Part shown: positions 18,221-27,906 of the stretch, in pieces
Layout of the letters: every line of letters starts with the position of its first letter
Position numbering within the stretch: the first letter of the stretch is position 1
Assembly: GCA_017461345.1 (NCBI GenBank)
Contig: JAFTYP010000022.1
Coordinates: forward strand, 124,001-188,000
DNA length: 64,000 nt
From: Bacteroidaceae bacterium
Lineage (GTDB): Bacteria; Bacteroidota; Bacteroidia; Bacteroidales; Bacteroidaceae
Direction of reading: 5' to 3'
The notes under the pieces: model-generated
The model's database searches: none
What the model was told of the DNA's origin: nothing
The model's input: the letters and a program-made list of their open reading frames with translations, nothing else
Position numbers and translations under genes: made by a program

Positions 18221-18907
18221 TTATTGTTCAATAACCATTCGGCGGATTACAATGTCGGCAAGTGGACGGTCAAGCGAATCGGTGGGCACAGCCTGTATGT
18301 TTTTTACAATAGGCAAACCTTCTATCACCTCGCCAAAAACAGTATATTGCCCATCAAGATGTGGTGTCCCGCCACGCATGATATAGTCGTCCAGCATCTG
18401 CGATGTGAGTTCAATACCTTTTTCCTCAAGCATTGACCTCACTTTGCGAATATCAGAACCTGCCTGCTTCTTGCCCCACACAATATAGAACTGACATCCG
18501 CTACTCTCCATCTCTGGGTTTACATCGTCTGGCTCACGTGCTGCAGCAAGCGCACCACGCCAATGGTAGAGATAGGGCAAACAGAACTCTGCAGGAATGG
18601 TATAGCCTGTCCCGCCATCACCCAGTTGTTTCCCAGGTTCCGCCTCTCGGCTGTCGGGGTCGCCGCCTTGAATCATAAAATCCCTGATGCAGCGATGGAA
18701 GAGCGTCCCATTATAGAAACCTTCTCGCGCTAAACGCAGAAAGTTGTCGCGATGCAAAGGTGTGTCGTCGGAGAGAGCGACACGCATATCGCCCATACTC
18801 GTTTCTATTCGCACTATGTGCCGTTTCTCTTTTTTCTTCTTCGCCTCAAGAATTATCGAACCGAAACAAAGAAAAGCAATCACAACTAACAACAACCTAT
18901 ATTTCAT
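18221..18907 (-). CDS. Cyclophilin-type peptidyl-prolyl cis-trans isomerase, exported
   Basis: 228 residues with an N-terminal hydrophobic signal (about 1-21) followed by a Lys-rich stretch. Cyclophilin motifs: FLRLAREGFYNGTLFHRCI, DFMIQGGDPD, and GQYTVFGEVIEG near the end. It speeds prolyl isomerisation in secreted or envelope proteins in the periplasm. An insert around residues 120-175 with FYIVWGKKQ and a helix is usual for Bacteroidota versions. The start overlaps the end of the glycosyltransferase gene by 11 bp. Confidence 0.92.
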   Translation of the reverse strand: MKYRLLLVVIAFLCFGSIILEAKKKKEKRHIVRIETSMGDMRVALSDDTPLHRDNFLRLAREGFYNGTLFHRCIRDFMIQGGDPDSREAEPGKQLGDGGTGYTIPAEFCLPYLYHWRGALAAAREPDDVNPEMESSGCQFYIVWGKKQAGSDIRKVRSMLEEKGIELTSQMLDDYIMRGGTPHLDGQYTVFGEVIEGLPIVKNIQAVPTDSLDRPLADIVIRRMVIEQ

Positions 18908-19934
18908 AGCCTTTGATTATTTCTGCGACTTCCTTGCCACACTGTTTTATATTATAATATCGTTCTGCCAAAGCACGTCCGCGTTTGCCCATTGCCTTTG
19001 CTTCTTCCGGATGGTCGGCAATGTACTGCAGTTTCTCCTCCCAGCCTTTCACGTCGCCTACTTCTATCCAAAAGCCACAACCTTCCGTCTCAATATCCAT
19101 CGGCATTTGTGGATTGCGCGTACAGAGAATGGGCAATCCCAAGGCAAGTGCCTCAACAACGGTTGTCAAACCGACTGTATAGTTGCTTCTTTGGCAACAA
19201 ATGCACACACATCGACTTTGGGCAACCACCGATGCTATTTCATGAGGAATGAGACGATTGCCATAGTGTATCTCTATATTCTCCTTTGGATGAAGGCTTT
19301 CGAAATAAGCCTGCCGCATCTTTTGGGCATAAAGTATTAACGGGAAACCTGTCTTGTGAAAGGCTTCAATCAGTGTCTCGTAGTCTCTCAACTCTTTTCC
19401 TGTGGAGATGAAAGACGCCTCTGAACCTTCTCCTAAAGGGAGAAATTTGTCATAGTAGTCAAGGTCGGCTCCCCAATGTACCATGCTCATTCTGCTTGGG
19501 TCTGCTTTCTTCGATAGAAGACTGTCCTGCATAAGTTTCTCGGAAAAGAATATCATGTGATCCATTCCTCGATAGAAAAGACGAGCAAAAATCTCACGAA
19601 GTGGGTTCTTAGCCTTAACGATTGGCTGATGATGCCAAACGACAATCGGATGCCGATAAAGCCGCAATGCCCGAAGCAGGATGATAGGTTCAATGCCAAA
19701 TGCATGCGTTGCATAAAGGACATCGTATCGTTTGCGGCAAGTAAGCACTTTCCATGTCGCGACTATCATGTCACGAAGTCGGTTGTAAGTGTGTATCTGA
19801 TGATGCCACACCACGTTTATTCCACAGCCTTTCAACTGCAAGGCGCCATAAAGAAAGTGCGAGGAGAACACGCCTTCCTTCCATTCACGAACGATTCGTT
19901 CTGTGTCTTGTGTATGATAGAAATATACTGTCAT
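18897..19934 (-). CDS. Glycosyltransferase family 4-like protein
   Basis: 345 residues from the ATG at 19934 (MTVYFYHTQD). GT-B fold features: N-terminal half with VLYATHAFG, linker region, and the C-terminal donor half with FISTGKELRDYETLIEAF, YGNRLIPHEIASVVAQSRCV and the EALALGLPILCTRNPQMP block with E of the sugar-nucleotide site. It transfers a sugar to a lipid-linked or surface glycan. It lies between a flippase, an acyltransferase and a cyclophilin; the acyltransferase stop is 1 bp upstream. A longer start is open to 19955 but would overlap the acyltransferase gene. The sugar is unknown. Confidence 0.85.
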   Translation of the reverse strand: MTVYFYHTQDTERIVREWKEGVFSSHFLYGALQLKGCGINVVWHHQIHTYNRLRDMIVATWKVLTCRKRYDVLYATHAFGIEPIILLRALRLYRHPIVVWHHQPIVKAKNPLREIFARLFYRGMDHMIFFSEKLMQDSLLSKKADPSRMSMVHWGADLDYYDKFLPLGEGSEASFISTGKELRDYETLIEAFHKTGFPLILYAQKMRQAYFESLHPKENIEIHYGNRLIPHEIASVVAQSRCVCICCQRSNYTVGLTTVVEALALGLPILCTRNPQMPMDIETEGCGFWIEVGDVKGWEEKLQYIADHPEEAKAMGKRGRALAERYYNIKQCGKEVAEIIKGYEI

Positions 19935-19935
19935 A

Positions 19936-20940
19936 TCATTTCTTCCACCTTCCACTCAGCCAAGGCACACGCTCCACAAAGGGAACGGCAACAAAGCATA
20001 GGGTGAAGGAGAGTATCAGGATGATTATAAGATCTGGTATGCTCTTGCTTATGCTGTGACCAAGCAGTCTGCAAACGTGAACATAACATAGTATTATTGG
20101 GTTGTGCATGACAAAGAAGACCATGCTATGCTCGCCGATGAAGTTAACCAAAGGCACTCGAGGCATTGGCAGCGAGAGCAGGACGCCTGAGATGCCCAAC
20201 AGTGAAAGGGGCATGATGAGGAGTACATTCCAGAAAGAACCTGTCCAGTGGTTTGTCTTCATCTCGTACTCGGCATGAAGGTAGATGTTGGCAAGGACAA
20301 AGCCTATAGATAGCAAAACGCTGACGAGGAGAGCCCGATGTTTAGTCAGTTTATCGAGAATATGGTGCCACATCTTTCCCAGATAAAAGAAAAAAATGCC
20401 ACAGAAGACATTATTCAGATAAAACCACAAAGGGTTCCCATGCAAAAACAGCCAGTAACCGACAGCAGGAAAGAGCAGTACGACCCAATGCAGATAACGT
20501 ATCCGTTCGATGAAATGCATCAAAACATAGGTCGCAAAGAAGGAAAGCAGGAACCAAAGCGGACTGTTGCCAAAGGTAAGACCGTTTACTAACCAGCGGA
20601 AATTGCAAAATACGGCAACGGCTTTGGCCGGTCCTTCCGGGTAGAGACTAAAGCAGCCGAGTGCCATAACTCCTCCTATGATGCCCCACGAAAGGTAAGG
20701 CACAAACAGACGTCGAAAGCGATCTTTGAGATAAGGGAGTGTATCGCCGGTAATGCCCTTGTAGAAATAGCCTGCCTTAAAGAAGAAGAAACTCATGAAG
20801 AAGAATGTCCAGGCCATCGTTCCATTCCACCATGTTGTGCTGCGAAGTTGCGTCTGACAGATGGCATGAAGCGTCACCATTCTGAGGATGCACAGTCCAC
20901 AAAGCAAATCGAAGGCATTGTTACGCTGCTTCATCTTCAT
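19936..20940 (-). CDS. Acyltransferase family 3 membrane protein
   Basis: About 334 residues with around ten transmembrane helices. Family 3 signatures are at the start (RNNAFDLLCGLCILRMVTLHAICQ, with the catalytic-type His in LHAI), FFFFKAGYFYKG, RFRRLFVPYLSWG and a late FIGEHSMVFFVMHNP. Such enzymes O-acylate sugars of surface glycans or LPS. The start is ATG 20940 or 20934 and overlaps the flippase gene by up to 20 bp. With the flippase and glycosyltransferase it suggests a decorated surface polysaccharide. Confidence 0.85.
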   Translation of the reverse strand: MKMKQRNNAFDLLCGLCILRMVTLHAICQTQLRSTTWWNGTMAWTFFFMSFFFFKAGYFYKGITGDTLPYLKDRFRRLFVPYLSWGIIGGVMALGCFSLYPEGPAKAVAVFCNFRWLVNGLTFGNSPLWFLLSFFATYVLMHFIERIRYLHWVVLLFPAVGYWLFLHGNPLWFYLNNVFCGIFFFYLGKMWHHILDKLTKHRALLVSVLLSIGFVLANIYLHAEYEMKTNHWTGSFWNVLLIMPLSLLGISGVLLSLPMPRVPLVNFIGEHSMVFFVMHNPIILCYVHVCRLLGHSISKSIPDLIIILILSFTLCFVAVPFVERVPWLSGRWKK

Positions 20941-22375
20941 TCTTATTAAGTATATAATGTATGGCTTCGCGCATAATCTTTGCCCCACTCAACCACATTA
21001 TGCCGCCATATAGGATTGCGGCGAGAAGGATACGGCTTATCAGGAGCAGCCACAAGTTCTCGATTCCTCTGGTCAACCACCAAGTCAGGCCAAGCACGAT
21101 GAGTGTGAAGGCGAGGAAAGGTACCACATCTTTCTGGGCTTCCCAAAAGGTGAGGCCTATCAAACGCCACGCAAACCATTGCCAAATCGCAAGCCACACT
21201 ATGTTGAGGGCCACAAAATAAACAACCATGGGGAGCATGCCATAAGGGTATAGCAGTATCAATCCTATCCAAACGGCGACGCATTGACCTATTGTGCATG
21301 CCATATTAACATCGCTTCGTCCCCGACTTATCGTAAGGTTGCTATAAAGAGTCATTATCGGCACGAATGCTCCATGTATGCATAGCAACGAGAGAATCAA
21401 GGCACTTTCTTCCCACTTCCTGCCTCCCGCAAGCAGGATAAACTCTTTCGAAACGAGTCCCAAGCCAAGCATTGCCGGGAAACTCACAAAGCAAACAAAG
21501 CGCAGCATCTTTCGAAATACCTGACGATAGCGGCTTGTGTCCTCTGCCACTTGTGCGAGTGTGGGCTGTGCTACACCCGTCACCATTCCGTTTATTGTGC
21601 TCGAAGCCATGTCACTCCACTTGCGTGCATTTGTATAAACGCCAGCAGTATGGTCACCGAAGAACCTGCCAAGCAAGACTGAAAAGGCATGTAGATTACA
21701 GATGTTTATAATGTTCGTCAGCATCAACTTGCTGCTGAATCCAAACATCTTCCATGCCGGTGCGAGATTCAATGAGAGCGTTGGCCGCCAAGGCGAGAAG
21801 AACCAGGCCATGACTTGTGTGACAAAAACAAAGCATACGGCTTGCAGGACGATTGCCCAATGGGCGAAGTCATTTATTGCCAACACTACGCCGACAACTC
21901 CGGAAATGAGCATTGCCGTGAGAGAGCAGATGCTTGTCTGCTTGACCATCAGATGTTTGAACAAATAGGCTCTTTGCACGGTGCCGAATCCAGAGAGAAG
22001 GAAGCCAAGGAACAGTACACGGGCAAGCGGAATCAACTCGTCGTTCCCATAGAATTGTGCTATGAGGGGAGCACAGAACCACAATATAATATATAGTGAT
22101 GCACTGACAAGGAGGTTGAACCAAAAGACGGAGTTATACTCTTCCTGTGTTGCCTCACGCCGATTACACAGGGCTGCAATGAATCCGCTTTCCTGCAAAG
22201 CGTTCGCAATGGCAGCAAAGATATTCAGCATTGCCACCTTTCCATAGTCTTCCGGCACAAGATATTGAAGCAAGACGATGCCGAAGGCTGCGCCCATCAG
22301 TTGCATCAGTCCGTTGGACAGCCCGCCCCAAAGCATTCCGTCCGCAGTCCTTTTCTTCAATGATTTCTGTTCCAT
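20921..22375 (-). CDS. Polysaccharide flippase, MOP/PST superfamily (Wzx-like)
   Basis: 484 residues and about 12-14 transmembrane helices. The N-terminus KKRTADGMLWGGLSNGLMQLMG is typical for PST flippases; GRFFGDHTAGVYTNARKWSDM and TLAQVAEDTSRYRQVFRKML are the middle motifs. It moves a lipid-linked glycan across the inner membrane. First gene of the operon flippase-acyltransferase-glycosyltransferase-cyclophilin with overlapping or adjacent starts. A reverse-strand TACCTTTG element (22384-22391) lies only 8 nt upstream of the ATG, which would give a very short leader. Confidence 0.9.
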   Translation of the reverse strand: MEQKSLKKRTADGMLWGGLSNGLMQLMGAAFGIVLLQYLVPEDYGKVAMLNIFAAIANALQESGFIAALCNRREATQEEYNSVFWFNLLVSASLYIILWFCAPLIAQFYGNDELIPLARVLFLGFLLSGFGTVQRAYLFKHLMVKQTSICSLTAMLISGVVGVVLAINDFAHWAIVLQAVCFVFVTQVMAWFFSPWRPTLSLNLAPAWKMFGFSSKLMLTNIINICNLHAFSVLLGRFFGDHTAGVYTNARKWSDMASSTINGMVTGVAQPTLAQVAEDTSRYRQVFRKMLRFVCFVSFPAMLGLGLVSKEFILLAGGRKWEESALILSLLCIHGAFVPIMTLYSNLTISRGRSDVNMACTIGQCVAVWIGLILLYPYGMLPMVVYFVALNIVWLAIWQWFAWRLIGLTFWEAQKDVVPFLAFTLIVLGLTWWLTRGIENLWLLLISRILLAAILYGGIMWLSGAKIMREAIHYILNKNEDEAA

Positions 22376-22462
22376 TTGCTTTGCAAAGGTAAGAAGTTTT
22401 TAAGGATTTTATCCCAAAGACACAAAAGGAATGTTAAATAACTCTGCCAAAACGCATGAAAA

Positions 22463-22494
22463 TTTGCCCAGACAAGGAATAATGTCTACTTTTG
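22463..22494 (+). promoter_or_regulatory. Promoter of the Bax inhibitor-1 gene
   Basis: TTTG (22463-22466), 20 nt, TACTTTTG (22487-22494), the Bacteroidota promoter pattern; about 45 nt of leader before ATG 22544. Confidence 0.7.
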
Positions 22495-22543
22495 CATTGA
22501 ATTTAGACTATCAGAATAACAGACAATACAAAATTTGACAATT

Positions 22544-23263
22544 ATGGAAAACCGCGAATTCAATTATCGAAACTACTCTGCCGAACAGCAGTTGGGAATG
22601 TCGCAGGCATTCCCTGTCCTCATGCGAAAAGTATATGTTTGGATGGCACTTGCTCTTGCCATTACAGGCATGACTGCCTATTATGTTGCCACAAGCCCGA
22701 CGATTTTAGGAACTATTCTCTCCAATAACATTCTTTTCTACGGCTTGATTATTGCAGAACTTGCTCTTGTCATCGGACTCAGCGCAGCCATCAACCGCCT
22801 TTCTCTGTTTACAGCGACTCTGATGTTCATTCTCTATTCTGTTGTCAACGGTGCGACCATGTCGTTCATCTTCCTTCTCTATGAGATGACGTCCATAGCA
22901 ACCGTCTTTTTCATTACGGCAGGAACCTTCGGCGCAATGGCTGTTGTGGGCTATACAACCAAGAAAGACCTCACGTCGATGGGAAGGATTCTGTTTATGG
23001 GCCTCATCGGGTTGGTTATAGCATCTTTGGTCAATATCTTCCTTAAAAGCGATGGAATGACATTGGTGCTGAGTTACGTCGGTGTGATTATCTTTGTAGG
23101 ACTCACGGCATGGGATTCGCAAAAGATAAAGTACATGCTCATGCAAGCCCCCGACGTCAACGAAGGCACGCAGAAATTAGCACTTCTTGGAGCACTGACG
23201 CTCTATCTGGACTTCATCAACCTGTTCCTCTATTTGCTGCGCATCTTTGGAAAAAGAAGATAG
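22544..23263 (+). CDS. Bax inhibitor-1/YccA family membrane protein
   Basis: 239 residues from ATG 22544 with seven hydrophobic helices. Family features: RKVYVWMALALAITGMTAYYV, IYSxxNG-type LYSVVNGATMSF, GAMAVVGYTTKKDL, and the C-terminal GLTAWDSQKIKYM with the pH/Ca2+ sensing Asp, then LDFINLFLYLLRIFG. BI-1 homologues are inner membrane calcium leak channels or regulators of membrane proteases such as FtsH. It stands alone with its own promoter; the downstream array (copy 3) forms a hairpin that may end its transcript. Confidence 0.93.
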   Translation: MENREFNYRNYSAEQQLGMSQAFPVLMRKVYVWMALALAITGMTAYYVATSPTILGTILSNNILFYGLIIAELALVIGLSAAINRLSLFTATLMFILYSVVNGATMSFIFLLYEMTSIATVFFITAGTFGAMAVVGYTTKKDLTSMGRILFMGLIGLVIASLVNIFLKSDGMTLVLSYVGVIIFVGLTAWDSQKIKYMLMQAPDVNEGTQKLALLGALTLYLDFINLFLYLLRIFGKRR

Positions 23264-23416
23264 AAACGTCCTCTTTCCATTCCAATCTCTTTTCCGAACC
23301 ACATAGTCGGAGTTATACATTTGTCAATCATTTTGGCATTTCTGCTTACATTTTGCCACATAAGAAACAGACACAAAACGGAGCAAAATAGAATGAAATG
23401 TGGCAAATACACAAAG

Positions 23417-23504
23417 CCTTCGTGTAAAGTCGGACGACTTCTCCAGTGAAGTTGTCCGACTTTACACGTTAAGTTTGCAATCTATCCACGTTAAAAACCC
23501 GAAA
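23417..23504. repeat. 4 x 22-nt modular array (copy 3)
   Basis: Units: flipped ACGTG-type core CCTTCGTGTAAAGT with linker CGGACGAC; core TTCTCCAGTGAAGT with linker TGTCCGAC; core TTTACACGTTAAGT with linker TTGCAATC; a degenerate fourth TATCCACGTTAAAA. Units 1 to 3 form a near-perfect 20-bp palindrome at 23422-23467 (one mismatch) around TCCAGT. Confidence 0.85.
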
Positions 23505-23847
23505 AACCTACGTCAGAAAAAGCCATTTCTTGCGTTGAAATGGGCATTTTTACCTGTCGTTATCGATGGTTTTGCACATCTTTTTCGGCCGCAAAACCTG
23601 CAACTCGCTGTACGTCAGAACGATGCAAAAACATACTTTCCGTGCAATAAAATGCCCGGAAGCACTGCCCGATGATTTTTACGCAATTCTCACGAGGCGA
23701 GACAAAAGCAAAAAGAAAGCAAACCTGCGCCTTTCAGTTGCAAATTGTCAATCGTCACTTCGCAAATCATAACCCGACGCCACAAAACACGTCACACGCG
23801 AATTCGCTTCGGCAAGCCTGCTTTTAAAATAATTTTGAAACTTGTAT
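23505..23847. other. Gene-free stretch with a long imperfect inverted repeat
   Basis: No convincing gene. Imperfect inverted arms of about 38-40 nt lie at 23541-23580 (GGGCATTTT near the outer end, GGTTTTGCA near the inner end) and 23621-23658 (TGCAAAAAC, AAAATGCCC), around a loop of about 40 nt. ACGTCAGAA occurs twice (about 23511 and 23612). It could be a decayed repeat or a structured RNA. Confidence 0.4.
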
Positions 23848-23878
23848 TTTGTTTTTTGAATTAATAGTTGTACCTTTG
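23848..23878 (+). promoter_or_regulatory. Promoter of the V-ATPase D-I-K operon
   Basis: TTTG (23848-23851), exactly 19 nt, TACCTTTG (23871-23878); about 15-20 nt of leader before ATG 23898. Shows that the D subunit gene heads its own transcript here. Confidence 0.75.
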
Positions 23879-23897
23879 TGACCGCAATTACAACATT

Positions 23898-24503
23898 ATG
23901 GCAATAAAGTTTCAATATAACAAAACCTCGTTGCAGCAAATAGAGAAGGCGCTCAAAATGCGCCAGCGCACACTGCCCATCATCAAGAGCAAAGAAACAG
24001 CACTGCGACTGGAGGTAAAGAAATGTAAAGAAGAAGCCGACGAACTGGAACGCAAACTGCAGAGCCAGATTGAAGGTTACGAGAGGATGTACGCTCTCTG
24101 GGGCGAGTTCGACACCACACTTGTCAGTCTGGACGACGTGGAACTCAGTGTCAAGAAGATTGCCGGCGTGCGCGTCCCCATATTGAGCAACATCAGCCTG
24201 AAGGTAAAACCCTTCGGTTTGTTCAGCGCCCCAAAGTGGTACTTCGACGGCATAAAACTCCTGCAAGGCCTCGCCAAGACAGCAGTCGAACGCGAATTCG
24301 TCTTCGCAAAACTTCATTTACTCGACCATGCGCGCAAAAAGACAACGCAAAAAGTAAACCTCTTCGAAAAGGTACAGATACCCGGATACCAAGAGGCCGT
24401 ACGTAAAATCAAGCGTTTCATGGAAGATGAGGAAAACCTCTCCAAGTCATCACAAAAGATACTCAAGTCGCTTCAAGAGAAGAGAAAGGAGGACGTGGCA
24501 TGA
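23898..24503 (+). CDS. atpD: V-type ATP synthase subunit D
   Basis: 201 residues from ATG 23898 (MAIKFQYNKTSLQQ). Two long coiled-coil segments (about 10-70 and 125-195) flank a short globular part, as in subunit D/NtpD, the central rotor shaft. The frame extends upstream to 23868 but that would start inside the promoter. The stop overlaps the subunit I start (ATGA). The usual partners E, A and B are not upstream: the preceding gene is the Bax inhibitor homologue 630 bp away. Confidence 0.93.
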   Translation: MAIKFQYNKTSLQQIEKALKMRQRTLPIIKSKETALRLEVKKCKEEADELERKLQSQIEGYERMYALWGEFDTTLVSLDDVELSVKKIAGVRVPILSNISLKVKPFGLFSAPKWYFDGIKLLQGLAKTAVEREFVFAKLHLLDHARKKTTQKVNLFEKVQIPGYQEAVRKIKRFMEDEENLSKSSQKILKSLQEKRKEDVA

Positions 24504-26374
24504 TAGAGAAAATGAAAAAACTCACCTTCCTGGTGACACAAAAAGAATACGACGGATTTATCGACGGGCTGCGAGAGCAAGGCGTCGTGCATATCCAACA
24601 ACTCAAACAAGGCCAAACAAGCCCCGCCCTGCAAAAGGCTCTCGAAGAAAGACAGCGTTACCAGCAGGCACTCGACTATCTAAAAATATCACTCAGCGCT
24701 TGGGGAAAGGAAACACAAGAAACCTCCACACCCGTCGGAGCATGGGAAGGCAATCAGGAAGGCTCACTCCTTGACTACATAGAAAAACTAAAAACAGCAG
24801 AACTTGCCATTCGTCACACAATCGACGAAGCAGAGAAAAACGCACAAAGGCTTGAGCCCTGGGGCAACTTCGACTGGGAAAAGATACAACAACTCCAGCA
24901 GGAATCGGGACTACAAGTGTATTTCTATGTCTGCGCTGCAAAGTCGTTCCAAGCAGAATGGGCAGAAAAGTATTTCGCCACACCAATCGACGAATACCAC
25001 AAACGCACCTACTTCCTGGCATTCTCCGACGTTGAACCCGACATCAAAGCAGAACGTCTCGAACTGCCTGCAGGCTCGCTCGACCAATATCGCCAAGAGG
25101 CAACAGCAGCCAAGAAAGCACTCCAGGAGAATCACGACCAGACCTGCCAGTTGGCCCGTCTGTACAAAGACACACTCGTAAAAGGCCTCGAACAGGCTCA
25201 AAGCGAGATACAACTGCGGCAAGTGGAACTTTCAGACGAAAGCATTGCCGAAGGCGCAGTACGACTTCTCATAGGTTGGACATTGGAAGAAAAGGCCGCA
25301 GACATCGCCAAATGGCTCGACGAAAAGCAAGTCTACTATGAACTTGAAGATCCTGCCTACGAAGATGAAGTGCCTGTCAAGATAACAAACGACGGCTACA
25401 CCCGCCTGTTTGAACCCATCTTGCGCATGTACTCGCTCCCCAACTATCGCGACATCGACCCAAGTCTCTTCTTTGCGCCGTTCTTCATGCTTTTCTTCGG
25501 ACTCTGCTTGGGCGACGGCGGCTATGGACTTCTCGTTTTACTCGGAGGCATATATCTTGCCCTGAAAGGCAGCAACGACATAAAAAGTTACGGACGACTC
25601 GGCATTTGGCTGGGATTGACAACAACCGTTTGTGGCTTGCTGACTGGCACCGTCTTCGGTATTGACCTTACTCAACAGGACTGGGCAATCCTTGCTCCAG
25701 TCAAGCCCTACTTCATAAACGACAATGGCATCGGTCCCATCTTCGGTTACTCGCCCATGATGGTAATCTCCGTTATCATCGGCCTCGTACAAGTTCTCTT
25801 GGGAATGGTACTCAAAGGCTGCAAAGCATGGAAGAACTTTGGCTTCGCCTATGCCATCGGAACCTTCTCATGGGTGATTGCTCTGCTCGCTGCTATTGTC
25901 CTCTTTGGCTTGCCCGCTTGCGGAATCACATTGCCACAAGGACTCGTTTATGCACTTTACGGCATCATCGCTCTGAGCCTCGTCGGTATATTCCTATATA
26001 ATAATCCGTCTGCCTACAAGAATCCCATTCTCGGCCCGCTGCTCAACATCGGTGGTGGTGTATGGGAAACCTATGGAATGGCTACCGGCTTGCTTGGCGA
26101 CTTGCTCAGTTACATCCGCCTCTTTGCACTTGGCTTGACAGGTGGTGTGCTCGGCAGCGTCTTCAATGCCCTTGCATACGACATGACATCAAGCATGCCC
26201 TGGTTTGTACGCTGGTTGCCAATGATACTCATTCTGCTTGCAGGACACGGCATCACCTTTGCCCTCAGCATGATTAGTGCATTCGTTCACCCGATGCGTC
26301 TCACATTTGTCGAGTTCTTCAAAAACGCAGACTTCAGTGGTGGCGGCAAGGAATACACACCTTTCAAAAAGTAA
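24500..26374 (+). CDS. atpI: V-type ATP synthase subunit I (a-subunit)
   Basis: 624 residues. The N-terminal 330 residues are soluble with coiled-coil segments (stator connection); the C-terminal half has seven to eight membrane helices. Conserved parts include FFAPFFMLFFGLCLGDGGYGL, LLGDLLSYIRLFALGLTGG with the essential Arg of the ion path, and GHGITFALSMISAFVHPMRLTFVEFF. It forms the half-channels for ion passage and anchors the stator. It overlaps subunit D by 4 bp and is followed after 50 bp by subunit K. Confidence 0.95.
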   Translation: MIEKMKKLTFLVTQKEYDGFIDGLREQGVVHIQQLKQGQTSPALQKALEERQRYQQALDYLKISLSAWGKETQETSTPVGAWEGNQEGSLLDYIEKLKTAELAIRHTIDEAEKNAQRLEPWGNFDWEKIQQLQQESGLQVYFYVCAAKSFQAEWAEKYFATPIDEYHKRTYFLAFSDVEPDIKAERLELPAGSLDQYRQEATAAKKALQENHDQTCQLARLYKDTLVKGLEQAQSEIQLRQVELSDESIAEGAVRLLIGWTLEEKAADIAKWLDEKQVYYELEDPAYEDEVPVKITNDGYTRLFEPILRMYSLPNYRDIDPSLFFAPFFMLFFGLCLGDGGYGLLVLLGGIYLALKGSNDIKSYGRLGIWLGLTTTVCGLLTGTVFGIDLTQQDWAILAPVKPYFINDNGIGPIFGYSPMMVISVIIGLVQVLLGMVLKGCKAWKNFGFAYAIGTFSWVIALLAAIVLFGLPACGITLPQGLVYALYGIIALSLVGIFLYNNPSAYKNPILGPLLNIGGGVWETYGMATGLLGDLLSYIRLFALGLTGGVLGSVFNALAYDMTSSMPWFVRWLPMILILLAGHGITFALSMISAFVHPMRLTFVEFFKNADFSGGGKEYTPFKK

Positions 26375-26400
26375 CACAGAAGGAAATACAAAACATCTAA

Positions 26401-26868
<468 letters not shown>

Positions 26869-26891
26869 TTATTACCCTAAAGAACAAAACA

Positions 26892-27806
26892 ATGAAACCT
26901 ACATTATTCCTCCTCGCTGCAGGAATGGGTAGCCGCTATGGTGGCCTCAAACAACTCGACACACTTGGTCCTCAAGGACAAAGCATCATGGATTACAGCA
27001 TCTACGACGCTATCCAGGCTGGCTTTGGCAAAATCGTGTGGGTCATCCGTCGAGACTTTGAAGAGCAGTTCCGCACACAGATTCTTGCCAAATACGAGGG
27101 TCACGTTCCCTGCGAACTCTGTTTCCAAAGCATTGATGCCTTGCCTGAAGGCTTTACAGTTCCTGAAGGTCGTGAAAAGCCATGGGGTACGAACCATGCC
27201 GTATTGATGGGCAAGGATGTCATAAAAGAACCATTTGCCGTGCTCAACTGCGATGACTTCTATGATCGCGACGCTTTCCGTGTAATGGCTAAGTTCTTGA
27301 GCGAATTGCCCGAAGGCAGCAAAGGCAAATACGCAATGGTAGGATTCCGCGTTGACAACACATTGAGCGAAAGTGGAACAGTAAGTCGTGGCATTTGCGA
27401 AAACGACGAAAAAACACACTTGCTCACTGGCGTCGTTGAACGCACAAAGATAGAACGCCACGATGGTGTTGTACAGTATCTCGACGAGAACGACAACTGG
27501 GTAAGCATTCCTGACACAACTCCTGTCAGCATGAACTTCTGGGGTTTCACTCCCGACTACTTCGAACATAGCGAAGCATACTTCAAGGAGTTCCTCGCCG
27601 ACCCAAAGAATCAGGCTAACCTCAAGAGTGAATTCTTCATTCCCCTGATGGTTGACTACCTCATCAAGAAAGGTCAAGCCACTTGCGAAGTACTTGATAC
27701 TACAAGCAAATGGTTCGGTGTTACCTATCCGGAAGACCGTCCGGAGGTGGTTGCTAAACTTGTTGCACTTCACGAAGCAGGACAATATCCCGCAGAAATG
27801 TTCTAA
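26892..27806 (+). CDS. Nucleotidyltransferase family protein
   Basis: 304 residues with the sugar-nucleotidyltransferase fold: LLAAGMGSRYGGLKQLDTLG as a modified GxGxRxxPxTxxxPK loop, then NCDDFYDRDAF with the metal-binding Asp pair and GVVERTKIERHDGVV. The Lys of the loop is present but the usual Pro is replaced. Substrate unknown: candidates are sugar phosphates or amino sugar phosphates. The first 23 bp after subunit K suggest read-through from the ATPase operon. A strong hairpin terminator follows. Confidence 0.8.
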   Translation: MKPTLFLLAAGMGSRYGGLKQLDTLGPQGQSIMDYSIYDAIQAGFGKIVWVIRRDFEEQFRTQILAKYEGHVPCELCFQSIDALPEGFTVPEGREKPWGTNHAVLMGKDVIKEPFAVLNCDDFYDRDAFRVMAKFLSELPEGSKGKYAMVGFRVDNTLSESGTVSRGICENDEKTHLLTGVVERTKIERHDGVVQYLDENDNWVSIPDTTPVSMNFWGFTPDYFEHSEAYFKEFLADPKNQANLKSEFFIPLMVDYLIKKGQATCEVLDTTSKWFGVTYPEDRPEVVAKLVALHEAGQYPAEMF

Positions 27807-27812
27807 AACATC

Positions 27813-27855
27813 AAGCCCCCTTCACGCTTTCGCCTACGAAAACAGAAGGGGGCTT
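27813..27855 (+). terminator. Rho-independent terminator
   Basis: Stem AAGCCCCCTTC / GAAGGGGGCTT (11 bp) followed by ATTATATT. It closes the V-ATPase and nucleotidyltransferase transcript just before the fucosidase gene. Confidence 0.85.
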
Positions 27856-27906
27856 ATTATATTCAATAAGAAATAACTTCGGACTAATATCACAAACGTT
27901 CCTCAT

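Noticed and set aside
23400..23772. Two short plus-strand open frames between the Bax inhibitor gene and the V-ATPase promoter
   Set aside because: They cross an array and the inverted repeat, lack any recognisable domain and have no start signal.
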